From positions 1 through 32,245 of the forward strand of contig NZ_JAOZVW010000120.1 in NCBI RefSeq assembly GCF_025869345.1: a stretch of 32,245 bases of DNA, written 5' to 3'. Shown piece after piece: positions 15,246 to 23,991 of the stretch (position 1 is the first letter of the stretch; the number at the start of each line of letters is the position of its first letter). A program made the translations under genes and the position numbers. Origin of the DNA: Sphingopyxis sp. Its GTDB lineage: Bacteria; Pseudomonadota; Alphaproteobacteria; Sphingomonadales; Sphingomonadaceae. The notes under the pieces are model-generated. The model was not told where the DNA came from, made no database searches, and saw only the letters and a list, made by a program, of their open reading frames with translations.

Positions 15246-16706
15246 TCATGCCCCGGCCTTCTCCCTTGCGAGGGCGAGCAGCGCGTCGATCGCGACATGG
15301 CGTTCGAGTTCGGCGGCGATCGCGTCGAGCGCGCCGTCCACCGCGGCATGATAATCCACGCCGCCGCCGACGCCGCCGAGGCGGGAGAGCAGGGCGCGGC
15401 GGAAATCCGCGCTCGCGAGCAGGCCGTGGACATAGCTGCCCATCACGCGGCCGTCGGCGCTGATCGCGCCGTCCGCCCGGCCGCCGATCCGCGCGAAGGC
15501 GCGCGCGGTTCCGGCGCCCGCGGTTTCGCCCATATGCATTTCATAGCCGCTGATCGGCGCACCGAGCGCGGTGCCCGTCACCGCGCAAAGAGTTTTGGCG
15601 GACGCCAGCCGCGTTTCGACGTCGAGCAGCCCGAGTCCAGCGGCGCTTCCCGGCGCGCCCTCGATCCCGTCGGCATCGACGATCATGTGTCCGAGCATCT
15701 GATAGCCGCCGCATAGCCCCAGCACATGGCCGCCCCGCCGGACATGCGCCCGGATGTCGATGTCCCAACCCTCCCGATGCAGCGCCGCGAGATCGGCGAT
15801 CGTCGCTTTCGATCCCGGCAGGACGATGAGCGCCGCTTCGGCGGGAATCGGCTGTCCCGGCGGCACCATCACCAGCCGCACGCCGGGTTCGAGCTTCAGC
15901 GGGTCGAGATCGTCGAAATTGGCAATGCGCGGCAGGACCGGGCAGGCGACGACGATCGCGCCGTCGGGCATCGCGCCGGTGCGTTCGAGCACCACCGCAT
16001 CCTCGCTCGGCAGATATTTGACCGCGTCGAGCCACGGGATCACGCCAAAGCCGCGCCAGCCCGTGCGCCGCTCGATCTCGCGATAGCCGTCGTCGAACAG
16101 CGCGGGATCGCCGCGAAATTTGTTGATCAGGAAGCCGCGAATCATCGCGGCGTCGCCGGGATCGATCACCGCCTTGGTCCCGACGACCGACGCGATGACG
16201 CCGCCGCGATCGATGTCGCCGACCAGGACGACCGGAACCTTCGCCGCGCGCGCGAAGCCCATGTTCGCGATGTCTCCGCTGCGCAGATTGATTTCGGCGG
16301 GTGAGCCCGCGCCTTCGACGATCACGAGGTCGCATTCGGCGCGGAGCCGGGCATAGCTTTCCAATACCTCGGCGAGCAAAGGCCCGCGCGCCTCGCGGAA
16401 ATTGGCGGCGTCGAGCGTGCCGCGCACGCGGCCGTGGACGATCAATTGCGAGGTGCGATCGGCTTGCGGCTTCAGCAGCACCGGGTTCATGTCGCTGTGC
16501 GGTTCCACCCGGCACGCGAGCGCCTGCAGCGCCTGCGCGCGCCCGATTTCGCCCCCGTCGACGGTGACCGCGGCATTGTTCGACATATTCTGCGGCTTGA
16601 ACGGTCGCACCCCCAGGCCACGATTCGCGAGCGCGCGGCAGAGGCCGGCGACGAGCACCGATTTGCCGACATCGGAGCCGGTCCCCTGCAGCATCAAAGC
16701 GCCCAT
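15246..16706 (-). CDS. cobQ: Cobyric acid synthase CobQ
   Basis: A 486-residue glutamine-dependent amidotransferase that converts adenosylcobyrinic acid a,c-diamide to adenosylcobyric acid by four amidations. The N-terminal dethiobiotin-synthetase-like domain has the P-loop GTGSDVGKS (8-16) and [12 protein letters not shown]. The C-terminal class I glutaminase-like domain has the nucleophile C332 in GLCGGYQML and the GYEMHMGET motif. ATG 16706 has GGGAGA upstream and gives the family N-terminus. An alternative ATG at 16742 overlaps the btuD stop (ATGA). It is the last gene of the btuBFCD operon under a cobalamin riboswitch. No other corrin-synthesis gene is in the window, so CobQ must work with enzymes encoded elsewhere or in salvage. 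Confidence 0.95.
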   Translation of the reverse strand: MGALMLQGTGSDVGKSVLVAGLCRALANRGLGVRPFKPQNMSNNAAVTVDGGEIGRAQALQALACRVEPHSDMNPVLLKPQADRTSQLIVHGRVRGTLDAANFREARGPLLAEVLESYARLRAECDLVIVEGAGSPAEINLRSGDIANMGFARAAKVPVVLVGDIDRGGVIASVVGTKAVIDPGDAAMIRGFLINKFRGDPALFDDGYREIERRTGWRGFGVIPWLDAVKYLPSEDAVVLERTGAMPDGAIVVACPVLPRIANFDDLDPLKLEPGVRLVMVPPGQPIPAEAALIVLPGSKATIADLAALHREGWDIDIRAHVRRGGHVLGLCGGYQMLGHMIVDADGIEGAPGSAAGLGLLDVETRLASAKTLCAVTGTALGAPISGYEMHMGETAGAGTARAFARIGGRADGAISADGRVMGSYVHGLLASADFRRALLSRLGGVGGGVDYHAAVDGALDAIAAELERHVAIDALLALAREKAGA

Positions 16707-16738
16707 GCCATGTCTCCCTTCATCATGGGCGGTGCCAG

Positions 16739-17518
16739 TCATGCACCTGGGCGCACACGCCCCAACGTCGTGATCGTAGGCCGGTCGCCGCCGTTTTCGA
16801 TCCGCGCGTCGATGCCATAGACCGCGCGCAGCAGGCCGGGGGTCAGCACCGCGCGCGGGGTGCCGTCGGCGACGATCCGGCCGCCATCGACGATCAGCAG
16901 CCGGTCGCAATAGCGCGCGGCCATGGTGAGGTCGTGGAGCACCGCGATGACAAGCGCGCCCGCGTTGGCCTCGGTGCGGAGCAGGTCCATCGCGTCGATC
17001 TGGTGCCCGGGGTCGAGGCTGGCGAGCGGCTCGTCGACGATCAGCGCGGGCGCCTCGACTGCGAGCGCGCGGGCGAAGAGGACGCGGGCGCGCTCGCCGC
17101 CCGACAATTCGGTCGCGATCCGGTTCCTGAGCCCCAGCACCTCGGTGCGCGCCATCGCGCGCTCGATCGCGGCGGTGTCGGCGCCGGAGAGGCGCGACAT
17201 CGGTGCGAGGTGCGGCAAGCGGCCGAGCCCGACCAGCCGCTCAACGGTCAGCGGCCAATGCAGCACCTGTCCCTGCGGCAGATAGGCGATGCGGCGGGCG
17301 AGATCGGCGCGCGGCATCGCGGCGGCGTCGGCGCCGTCGATCCGCACGGTTCCGCTTGCCGGGACGAGCGCGAGCATCGCGCGCGCCAGCGTCGATTTGC
17401 CGGCTCCGTTGGGGCCGACGATGCCGGTCAGCGTGCCGGGAGCGAAGGCCGCGCTCGCATCCTCGACCACCGCGCGGTGGCCGAGCGCGACGCCGACCCG
17501 TTCGAGCGCGATCGTCAC
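16739..17518 (-). CDS. btuD: Cobalamin/siderophore-type ABC transporter ATPase (BtuD-like)
   Basis: A 259-residue ATPase of the FecCD/BtuCD importer class. It shows Walker A GPNGAGKS (35-42), a Q-loop in YLPQGQ, the signature LSGGERARV, and Walker [13 protein letters not shown] followed by [15 protein letters not shown]. The start is a GTG at 17518, whose GTGA overlaps the permease stop, a classic coupling arrangement. Frames open further upstream are out-of-frame shadows of the permease. Specificity for B12 rather than a ferric siderophore is inferred from the upstream riboswitch and btuB. Confidence 0.9.
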   Translation of the reverse strand: MTIALERVGVALGHRAVVEDASAAFAPGTLTGIVGPNGAGKSTLARAMLALVPASGTVRIDGADAAAMPRADLARRIAYLPQGQVLHWPLTVERLVGLGRLPHLAPMSRLSGADTAAIERAMARTEVLGLRNRIATELSGGERARVLFARALAVEAPALIVDEPLASLDPGHQIDAMDLLRTEANAGALVIAVLHDLTMAARYCDRLLIVDGGRIVADGTPRAVLTPGLLRAVYGIDARIENGGDRPTITTLGRVRPGA

Positions 17519-18504
17519 CACAGCCGTTTCTCCCGCATCAGGTGGACGAGGAAGACCGGCACGCCGAGGAAGGCGGTGACGACGCCCAGCTTCAGTTCGT
17601 TCGTCGTCGGGATGATCCGCACGCCGAGGTCGGCGAGCGTCAGCAGCGCCGCGCCGCCGATCGCCGAGGGGAGCAGGATCGCCGAGGGGCTGCGGTCGGT
17701 GAACGGCCGGATCAGGTGCGGGACGATCAGCCCGACAAAGCCGATCGCGCCCGACACCGCGACCGCGCCGCCGACCCCGATCGCGGTGCCGGCAAGCAGG
17801 CGAAGCCGCATCCGCCCGACGTCCACGCCGAGCGCCCGTGCCGCATCCTCGCCAAGGGTCAGCGCGTCGAGCGCGCGGCCGTTCCAGAGCAGCATCGCCA
17901 TGCCGGTCGCGACGCAGGGCAGCGCGATCCAGACATGCTGGAACGACCGGTTCTCGAGGCTGCCGAGCAGCCAGGTCATGATCTCCATCGCCGCGAAGGG
18001 ATTCGGCGACAGGTTGAGCGCGAGGCTGGTCCCCGCGACCGCGAGCGTGCCGACCGCGATGCCCGCGAGGATCAGCGTGAGCGGGCTTTCCGAACGCCCC
18101 GCCAGCGCGAACAGCAGCGCGAGCGACAGCAGCGCGCCGCCGATCGACAGCAGCGGGAGCGCGGCGGGATGCATCTGCGCGAAGCCGAAATAGAGCGCGG
18201 CGACCCCGCCAAGCGCCGCGGCGTTCGACGTGCCGAGCACCGACGGTTCTGCGAGCGGATTGCGCAGATAGCCCTGCAGCGCCGCGCCCGCGAGGCCGAG
18301 GATCGCCCCGACCGCGAGCGCGAGCAAGGTGCGCGGCAGGCGGAGGTCGAGAAGGATGATCGTTGCTATCCGGTCGCCGTGCCCGGTCGCCGCCGCGACG
18401 AGTCGCGCGATCGACAGATCGACGGGGCCGAAGCGCAGCGACGCGATCGCCGCGACGAGCGTCAGCCCCGCGAGCGCGGCGATCAGCACCGGGCGGCGGA
18501 TCAT
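17515..18504 (-). CDS. btuC: Cobalamin-type ABC transporter permease (BtuC-like)
   Basis: A 329-residue FecCD-family permease with about ten hydrophobic segments. It shows the hallmark segments LRLPRTLLALAVGAILGLAGAALQGYLRNPLAEPSVLG, GRALDALTLGEDAARALGVDV (the EAA-like coupling helix), and GFVGLIVPHLIRPF. The ATG at 18504 overlaps the stop of the binding-protein gene by four bases (ATGA). With the ATPase it forms the inner-membrane importer that takes corrinoid from the periplasmic binding protein. Confidence 0.93.
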   Translation of the reverse strand: MIRRPVLIAALAGLTLVAAIASLRFGPVDLSIARLVAAATGHGDRIATIILLDLRLPRTLLALAVGAILGLAGAALQGYLRNPLAEPSVLGTSNAAALGGVAALYFGFAQMHPAALPLLSIGGALLSLALLFALAGRSESPLTLILAGIAVGTLAVAGTSLALNLSPNPFAAMEIMTWLLGSLENRSFQHVWIALPCVATGMAMLLWNGRALDALTLGEDAARALGVDVGRMRLRLLAGTAIGVGGAVAVSGAIGFVGLIVPHLIRPFTDRSPSAILLPSAIGGAALLTLADLGVRIIPTTNELKLGVVTAFLGVPVFLVHLMREKRLW

Positions 18505-19355
18505 CGGCCGCCTCCGTCGATCCGCTCGATCTGGCGCGCGATGCTGCGCGCCGCGTCGGCATAAGCGGGGCTGCCGCAGACGGTCCACGCCTCTGAAACG
18601 CTGATCCGCGGAATATCGCGAAGCGCCGGGTGATGGAGCATTTCGCTGCCTTGGTCGGTCACCACATCGGTCGCGCTTTCGACGATCAGGAAATCGGGTT
18701 TCGCCGCGACCATCTCCTCGAGGCTGATCTGCGAGAGCGGCGGCTTGCCGAGGATTCTGGCGAGGTTGACCAGCCCCACGCGGCTCATCATCTCGTCGAT
18801 CAGCGTGCCGGTTCCGGTCATATAGCCACGCCGCTGGTAATAGGCCGCGACCCGGCCGCGACCCGGTTTGCCCAGCCCCGCAAGCTCATGCTGGATGCGG
18901 CCGACGAGCGCTTCGCCGCGCTCCGGGTGACCGACCGCCGCTGCGGTCTGATGGATCGAGACATAAATCTGGTCGAGGCTGTTCGCGGTGTCGAGGTCGA
19001 GTAGCGGATAAGAGGTGCCGGGCAAGGCGGCGAGCGGGGCGCTGCGGCTTGCCGGCATACCGACGATCAGGTCGGGATCGATCGCCAGTATCTGCTCGGC
19101 CGAATTGCTGAGTAGCGGCAGGCCGCGGGCCTGCGCCGCCTCGCCCGACATCTGCGGGTCGGCCGCATTGATCGTCAGCCCCGCGATCTGGCCGCGGTCG
19201 GCAAGCGCGAGGACGAGCTGGTCGGAGCAGAGGTTGATCGAGACGATGCGTTTGGGCTGCGCGCGCGCGCTGGGCGCCGCGCCGGGTGCGGCGGCCCACA
19301 GCGCCCCCGCGCCGGCGAGCAGGGTCGCCGCCGCCGCGAGGAGCGCGCGCATCAT
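18501..19355 (-). CDS. btuF: Periplasmic cobalamin-binding protein (BtuF-like)
   Basis: A 284-residue class III solute-binding protein. The first about 30 residues form a signal peptide (basic MMR, then an Ala/Leu-rich core). The mature protein begins KRIVSINLCSDQLVLALAD, the standard first strand of BtuF/FhuD-type proteins. Further features are AIDPDLIVG, the long linker helix around QTAAAVGHPERGEAL, and KPDFLIVES. There is no lipobox. It starts two bases after the btuB stop and overlaps btuC. Confidence 0.91.
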   Translation of the reverse strand: MMRALLAAAATLLAGAGALWAAAPGAAPSARAQPKRIVSINLCSDQLVLALADRGQIAGLTINAADPQMSGEAAQARGLPLLSNSAEQILAIDPDLIVGMPASRSAPLAALPGTSYPLLDLDTANSLDQIYVSIHQTAAAVGHPERGEALVGRIQHELAGLGKPGRGRVAAYYQRRGYMTGTGTLIDEMMSRVGLVNLARILGKPPLSQISLEEMVAAKPDFLIVESATDVVTDQGSEMLHHPALRDIPRISVSEAWTVCGSPAYADAARSIARQIERIDGGGR

Positions 19356-19357
19356 CG

Positions 19358-21211
19358 TCAGAACCTCAGCCGGACGCCGCCATAAGCGGCGCGGCCATAG
19401 ACGCCATAGCCGAAGGCGGTCGCATAATCGGCGTCGAATAGATTATCGATGCGGCCGTATATCTCCACATGCTCGCCGACCGGGAAGGAGGCGCGAATAG
19501 CGGCGAGCGCATAGCCGTCGAGCGGGACGAGGTTCGCCGCATCGTCGAAGCTGTCGCCGACCAGCGTCAGCGTCGCCCCGGTCGACAGGCCGAACGACCA
19601 GTCATAGTCGGCCGACAGGCTGATCGCTTGTTCGGCGCGGCGGGGAAGGCGCTTGCCGTCGAAGCCGGGCCGTCCCGAACGGTCGCGGGCGTCGATATAG
19701 GAGTAAGAGGCGGTGACGTTCAGCGCGTCGACCGGCCGCAGCGCCAGCGTCGCTTCGACTCCCTTGGCGCGGGTGCGGTCGATATTGCCATAGGTAAAGG
19801 TGGCGTTGTCGTAATTGATCTGGTCGGTGGTGTTGCGCAGGAAGGCGGTGAGCGACATCACCGCCCGCCCGTCCGCCAAGCTCTGGTCGATACCGAGGTC
19901 ATAGCTTTTCGACCGTTCGGGCCGCAGCGCCGCATTGCCGCTGAAACTGTCGTAGAGCTGATAGAGCGACGGCGCCTTGAACCCCTCGCCATAGCTGGCG
20001 CGGAAATTGGTCGCGCCGCCGTTGGGCGAGTAGTTGGCGTTGGCGCCGAAGGTCGTCGCGCCGCCGAACTGGCTGTGGTCGTCGTGGCGCACGCCGCCGG
20101 TCAGCGACAGGCCGGCGAACGGCTGGACGATTCCCAGCGCATAGACGCTGTCGATGTTCGCGCGCTCGCTGGCGGTCGATCCGAAGCCGAAGAAATCATA
20201 GTCGGGGCGTTCATGCTCATAGCCGAAGATCAGCTTCGCCTGCTCGATCGGGGCGACGACGCCCTGATATTCGAAGCGCAGGTTGCTCCCCGAATAGCCG
20301 TAATCGGGGGCGGTTCCACGCACGAAATAATAGTCGCGATCGTTGCGCAGCCAGGTCACCGCTGCGCGGCTGGTGAAGCGGCCGTCGAACAGCGCGAGGT
20401 TGAGGCCCGCATAGCCGACATATTGGTCGAGCTTGGCGATATCGGCGCTGTCCGCCGGGGGGCCGAAGAAGCTGTCATAGTCGAGATCGGCATGGATATA
20501 ATAGCCGCGCAAGTCGAGGCTCAGCGCATCGCCGAGCGCGACCTTCAGCCGCGCATTGCCCGCGAAATTCTTATAACCGTCCTTTTCGGTGCCGCTCGCG
20601 GCCGAGGAGATGCCGTCGGTGCGGAACCAGGCCGCGCCGATGCCGCCCGACACCGCGCCCGCGGTGCCCGACACGTCGGCGCGGGCGCTCGCCGTGTCGC
20701 TATAGCCATATTCGGCCGCGGCGTTGGCGGCGAACCCTGTGGCGGGGGTGGCGGTCGTCAGGCTGACCACGCCGCCGATCGCCTGGCTGCCGTGGACGAC
20801 CGAGTTCGACCCGCGCAGCACCTCGATCCGGCTGATGTTGCCGGTGAGCAGCGGGCCGAAATCATAGCCGTCGCCGATGCCGCTCGGGTCGTTCACCTTG
20901 ACGCCGTCGATCAGCACCAGCGTCTGTGTCGTCTCGGCACCGCGCAGCGATACGCCCGTGGCCGATCCGGTGCTGCCGGTGCGGCTAAACCGCACGCCGG
21001 GGGTGGTGGCGAGCAGATCGACGACGTCGATCGTCTGGCGCCTGGCGATCGTGTCGGCGTCGATGATGGTGATCGCCTGCCCCGTTTCGTCGCGGGGCTG
21101 CTCGATGCCCGAGGCGGTGACGACGATATCGTCCGGCAGCGGGCCGGTCTGGGCAAAGGCGGGCGTGGCCGCCGCCGATGCGAGCAGGGAAAGGATGACG
21201 GGTTTCAACAT
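19358..21211 (-). CDS. btuB: TonB-dependent outer-membrane cobalamin receptor (BtuB)
   Basis: A 617-residue TonB-dependent receptor. The signal peptide ends in TPAFA. A TonB-box-like segment, DDIVVTASG, precedes the plug domain (RQTIDVVDLLATTPGVRFS, VLIDGVKVNDPSG, RIEVLRGSNSVVHGSQAIGGVV). The remainder is a beta-barrel ending in the aromatic VRLRF expected of outer-membrane proteins. ATG 21211 has GGAGGA upstream, and the longer open frame to 21403 overlaps the leader and riboswitch. The riboswitch and the adjoining btuFCD genes identify the ligand as a corrinoid. Confidence 0.94.
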   Translation of the reverse strand: MLKPVILSLLASAAATPAFAQTGPLPDDIVVTASGIEQPRDETGQAITIIDADTIARRQTIDVVDLLATTPGVRFSRTGSTGSATGVSLRGAETTQTLVLIDGVKVNDPSGIGDGYDFGPLLTGNISRIEVLRGSNSVVHGSQAIGGVVSLTTATPATGFAANAAAEYGYSDTASARADVSGTAGAVSGGIGAAWFRTDGISSAASGTEKDGYKNFAGNARLKVALGDALSLDLRGYYIHADLDYDSFFGPPADSADIAKLDQYVGYAGLNLALFDGRFTSRAAVTWLRNDRDYYFVRGTAPDYGYSGSNLRFEYQGVVAPIEQAKLIFGYEHERPDYDFFGFGSTASERANIDSVYALGIVQPFAGLSLTGGVRHDDHSQFGGATTFGANANYSPNGGATNFRASYGEGFKAPSLYQLYDSFSGNAALRPERSKSYDLGIDQSLADGRAVMSLTAFLRNTTDQINYDNATFTYGNIDRTRAKGVEATLALRPVDALNVTASYSYIDARDRSGRPGFDGKRLPRRAEQAISLSADYDWSFGLSTGATLTLVGDSFDDAANLVPLDGYALAAIRASFPVGEHVEIYGRIDNLFDADYATAFGYGVYGRAAYGGVRLRF

Positions 21212-21399
21212 TATAGAGTCCTCCGACGCCGGCAACGAAGGCGGGGCCTGCCGAAACGCGCGCGCGTTCGACCGATTCCGGGACCGGCGGGCGGCGCGAA
21301 GGCCCTGGGTCCCGAAACCGAAGCGGCTCCACCGCTTGGTCGTCGCTCGACGGAATTCTCCGTGCCCCGGCCTTTCCCTGGACCTGAGGCATAAGCGAC

Positions 21400-21572
21400 C
21401 CACACCGGCAGGTCTCCTGGCTCGCGGGTCGTCGCTTGACGCACGCCTTCCCGGGACGGATCCCAGTGGCTGCCCCGGACGGGTCCGGGGCGGTGCGTCG
21501 CGCTCGCCGCTTACAGTTGCAGGGACAGCCGCGGATTCAAAGGCAGGGCCTTCTCACCGCGTTCCCTTTTAA
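21400..21572 (-). promoter_or_regulatory. Adenosylcobalamin riboswitch
   Basis: On the minus strand the conserved elements occur in order. They are AAAAGGGAA and GGTG (21570-21555), AATCC, the core CTGTCCCTGCAACTGTAAGC (around 21530-21510), GCCACTGGGAT (21470-21459), CCGGGAAGG, and the 3' element GAGCCAGGAGACCTGCCGG (21423-21405). This is the canonical B12-element. About 190 bases separate it from the btuB ATG. That leader has stable stems but no U-tract, so control of translation or Rho-dependent termination is more likely than an intrinsic terminator. It should repress btuBFCD-cobQ when cobalamin is plentiful. Confidence 0.96.
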
Positions 21573-21624
21573 GCCCCTTGCGGGGCACCGGCGCGATCAT
21601 GCGGGACATCGCCCCGCGCCGCCG

Positions 21625-21652
21625 CCCATAGCGGGATGCGGCAATTTGGCAA
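21625..21652 (-). promoter_or_regulatory. Candidate promoter for the btuB operon
   Basis: TTGCCA (21652-21647) and TATGGG (21630-21625), 16 bases apart on the minus strand, lie about 50 bases upstream of the riboswitch 5' end. The match is plausible but weak. Confidence 0.3.
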
Positions 21653-21677
21653 CCGTGGAGTTGCGGCCCCATCCGTG

Positions 21678-21741
21678 CCTCCCCCTTGAAGGGGGAGGCA
21701 GCGAGACTTGCGAACTTGTTCGCTAGTCGCAGCGGAGGGGG
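21678..21741. repeat. Dispersed palindromic repeat (CCTCCCCCTTGAAGGGGGAGG type)
   Basis: An inverted repeat CCTCCCCCTT/AAGGGGGAGG, followed by an arm containing CGAACTTGTTCG and a trailing GGAGGGGGCG. It lies in the 290-base gap between the tetR gene and the riboswitch. Confidence 0.7.
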
Positions 21742-21782
21742 CGTGGCCTCGGCCTGACGGCGGCGCGATGATGCACCGTTGC

Positions 21783-21855
21783 TTCCCCCATCCAACTTCG
21801 CCTAATCGCTTCGCGATAAGGCTGCGTATCCTTCCCCCTTCGAGGGGGAAGGGGT
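21783..21855. repeat. Dispersed palindromic repeat (CTTCCCCCTTCGAGGGGGAAG type)
   Basis: A second, diverged unit in opposite orientation, with TTCCCCCATCC at one end and the hairpin CTTCCCCCTTCGAGGGGGAAG at the other. It ends eight bases from the tetR stop and may act as its terminator. Confidence 0.68.
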
Positions 21856-21862
21856 TGCCCGA

Positions 21863-22495
21863 TCACCCATCGGGCTTCCACGCGCGGTAGAAGATGTCGA
21901 CCGCGTCGTCGATTTCGGCGGCGAGGCGGTCCAAGTCGCGGCCTTCGGGCAGGCCGAGCACCGCGAACTGATAGAGGCCCGACTGGCAGAGGCCGGTGAA
22001 ATGTTGCACCGCGCGGAGTGGATTGCCCATGCGCAGTTCGCCGCGCGCCATCTTTTCGCCGACCCATATCGCGGCGCGCGCCTTGCCGCGGCGCGGGCCG
22101 CGATCATAGAAGGTCTTGGCGAGGTGCGGAAACCGCTCGGCCTCGCCGACGACGAGGCGGAACAGCGAAAGGATCGGCGTCGCGGTGAGCTTGGTCATCA
22201 GCAGATTGCCGAAGCGGCGCAGCACCTCGGGCACCGGCTCGTCGAGCGGCAGGTCGACCGCGAGCGCGTCGCCATATTCTTCGACGATGCCGTCGACCAC
22301 CGCCTCGAACAGATCCTCCTTCGACGGAAAATAGCTCCACAGCGTGGTTTTCGACCCGCCGACCTTGCTGGCGATCGACGACATCGTCGTCCCGGCATAG
22401 CCGTTGGTGAAAAAGGCCTCGCGCGCCGCATCGACGAACGCCTTGCGCCGCGCGGCCGCGGCGTCGTCCAAAGGCGCCGTACTGTCTGGTATCAT
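21863..22495 (-). CDS. TetR/AcrR-family repressor, probable regulator of the efflux operon
   Basis: A 210-residue one-component repressor from ATG 22495. The N-terminal helix-turn-helix reads FVDAAREAFFTNGYAGTTMSSIASKVGGSKTTLWSYFPSKEDLFEAVV (about residues 20-67), the standard TetR DNA-binding domain. The C-terminal half is a helical ligand/dimer domain with the KTFYDRGPRRGKARAAIWV segment seen in AefR-like members. A further ATG at 22534 is possible but would add residues unlike the family. It is divergent from the efflux operon, with a 65-base shared region holding a palindrome (22535-22550) and an extra half-site GGTATCAT at its own start codon. Both observations suggest autoregulation. 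Confidence 0.9.
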   Translation of the reverse strand: MIPDSTAPLDDAAAARRKAFVDAAREAFFTNGYAGTTMSSIASKVGGSKTTLWSYFPSKEDLFEAVVDGIVEEYGDALAVDLPLDEPVPEVLRRFGNLLMTKLTATPILSLFRLVVGEAERFPHLAKTFYDRGPRRGKARAAIWVGEKMARGELRMGNPLRAVQHFTGLCQSGLYQFAVLGLPEGRDLDRLAAEIDDAVDIFYRAWKPDG

Positions 22496-22534
22496 TTCGA
22501 TTGACAACGCATTCTCCAAGGTCCAATGACACAT

Positions 22535-22550
22535 GATACCAGCTAGTATC
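22535..22550. promoter_or_regulatory. Palindromic operator between tetR and the efflux operon
   Basis: GATACCAGCTAGTATC is a near-perfect 16-bp palindrome (one mismatched base pair). It lies downstream of a TTGACA (22501) that could serve as the -35 of the plus-strand operon. The half-site GTATC recurs at 22489, beside the tetR start. Binding by the adjacent TetR protein is inferred. Confidence 0.7.
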
Positions 22551-22560
22551 GTTGGATTCC

Positions 22561-23991
22561 ATGCCTTATCGAAATCTCCCCTCCCCATTGATTTTGGGCG
22601 CCGTTTTCGGCCTGCTTTCGGCTTGCGCTACTGTTCCCGACCTCGGACCCAAGCCGGCTCCGGCCGCAGCCGGGTCGTTCGAGTCGGCGGCGAGCTTCGC
22701 CGACGCCGCGGGCGCGTGGCCCGTCGAGGGCTGGTGGCAGGGCTTCGGCGACGCCCAACTCGACACGCTGATCGCCGAGGGGCTGAAGGGCTCGCCCGAC
22801 ATGGCGACCGCCGCGGCGCGCGTCCGCGCTGCCGAGGCGCTGGCGCAGCAGGCAGGCGCCGCGCTGCTTCCGCGCGTCGGCGTCGAAGGCAGCGCCGGCG
22901 GCACCCAGCAGAGCAAGAATCTGGGTATTCCGCCCGCCTTCGTTCCCGACGGCATTCAGGATACCGGCCATGTCGCCGCGACCTTCAGTCTCGATTTCGA
23001 CCTGTGGGGCAAGAATCGCGCGGCGCTCGCCGCCGCGACCTCGGAGGCCGAGGCGGCGCGCGTCGATGAAGCGCAGGCGCGGCTGATGCTGACGACCGGA
23101 ATTGCCTCGGCCTATGCCGATCTTGCGGGTTATTACCATGCGCTCGACGTCGCGCAGGAAGCGGTGCGCGTGCGCGGCGCGAGCGCCGAACTTTCGGGCC
23201 GGCGCGCCGCGGCGGGGATCGAGAATCAGTCGGCCGAGCGCCAGGCGGAAAGCCGCGCCGCTTCGTCGCGTGCCGATGTCGCCGCGCTCGAGGAAGCGAT
23301 CGCGACGACGCGTCACCGGCTTGCCGCGCTCGTCGGCGCCGGGCCCGACCGCGGCCTGTCGATTACGCGGCCGTCGCTTGCTTCGCCGGGGATCGGCCTG
23401 CCGCCGCAGGCGGGGGTCGACCTCGTCGGCCGCCGTCCCGACATCGTCGCGGCGCGGCTGCGCGCCGAGGCGGCGGCGAAGCGGATCGACGTCGCGCGCG
23501 CCGATTTCTATCCGAACATCAATTTGTCGGCGCTCGTCGGGCTCCAGTCGCTCGGCCTTTCGAACCTGTTCAAGTCGGGGTCCGACTATGGCAATTTCGG
23601 CGCGGCGGTCAGCCTGCCGATCTTCGACGGCGGGCGCTTGCAGGGCCGTTATCGCGGCGCGCGCGCCGATTTCGACGGCGCGGTCGCCAATTATGACCGC
23701 ACGCTGATCGCGGCGCTGCGCGACGTCGCCGACATCGTCACGAGCCGCGCGGCGACCGGGCGCCAGCTTGCCGAACGCCAGGACGCGCTCAAGGCCGCGA
23801 CCGACGCGGCGCGGCTTGCGGGCCTCCGCTACCGCGCCGGCCTGTCGAACCAGCTCGAACAGCTCGTCGCCGAAGACAGCATGACCCAGCTCGCGCGTCA
23901 GGTCGCCGACCTTCAGGCGCGCAGGCTCTCCCTCGATATCGCCCTGATCCGCGCGCTCGGCGGCGGCTACCAGACCCAGACAGGAGAATGA
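22561..23991 (+). CDS. Outer-membrane efflux lipoprotein (NodT/OprM family)
   Basis: A 476-residue TolC-like outer-membrane factor that forms the exit duct of a tripartite pump. A lipoprotein signal peptide ends in LLSAC (lipobox, acylated Cys near residue 22). The family features WWQGFGDAQLDTLIAEGL, the duplicated helical repeats, and VDLVGRRPDIVAARLRAEAAAKRIDVARADFYPNI are clear. The ATG at 22561 is preferred over a TTG at 22552. It is first in the operon and overlaps the membrane-fusion gene by four bases. Confidence 0.94.
   Translation: MPYRNLPSPLILGAVFGLLSACATVPDLGPKPAPAAAGSFESAASFADAAGAWPVEGWWQGFGDAQLDTLIAEGLKGSPDMATAAARVRAAEALAQQAGAALLPRVGVEGSAGGTQQSKNLGIPPAFVPDGIQDTGHVAATFSLDFDLWGKNRAALAAATSEAEAARVDEAQARLMLTTGIASAYADLAGYYHALDVAQEAVRVRGASAELSGRRAAAGIENQSAERQAESRAASSRADVAALEEAIATTRHRLAALVGAGPDRGLSITRPSLASPGIGLPPQAGVDLVGRRPDIVAARLRAEAAAKRIDVARADFYPNINLSALVGLQSLGLSNLFKSGSDYGNFGAAVSLPIFDGGRLQGRYRGARADFDGAVANYDRTLIAALRDVADIVTSRAATGRQLAERQDALKAATDAARLAGLRYRAGLSNQLEQLVAEDSMTQLARQVADLQARRLSLDIALIRALGGGYQTQTGE

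Noticed and set aside
16739..18562. 607-codon minus frame suggesting a fusion protein upstream of the ABC ATPase
   Set aside because: The N-terminal half is an out-of-frame shadow of the permease and is Arg-rich; the real ATPase starts at the GTG at 17518 overlapping the permease stop.
19469..21394. Plus-strand open frame of 641 codons opposite btuB
   Set aside because: It is a shadow of btuB and of its leader; btuB has a signal peptide, plug, barrel and riboswitch.
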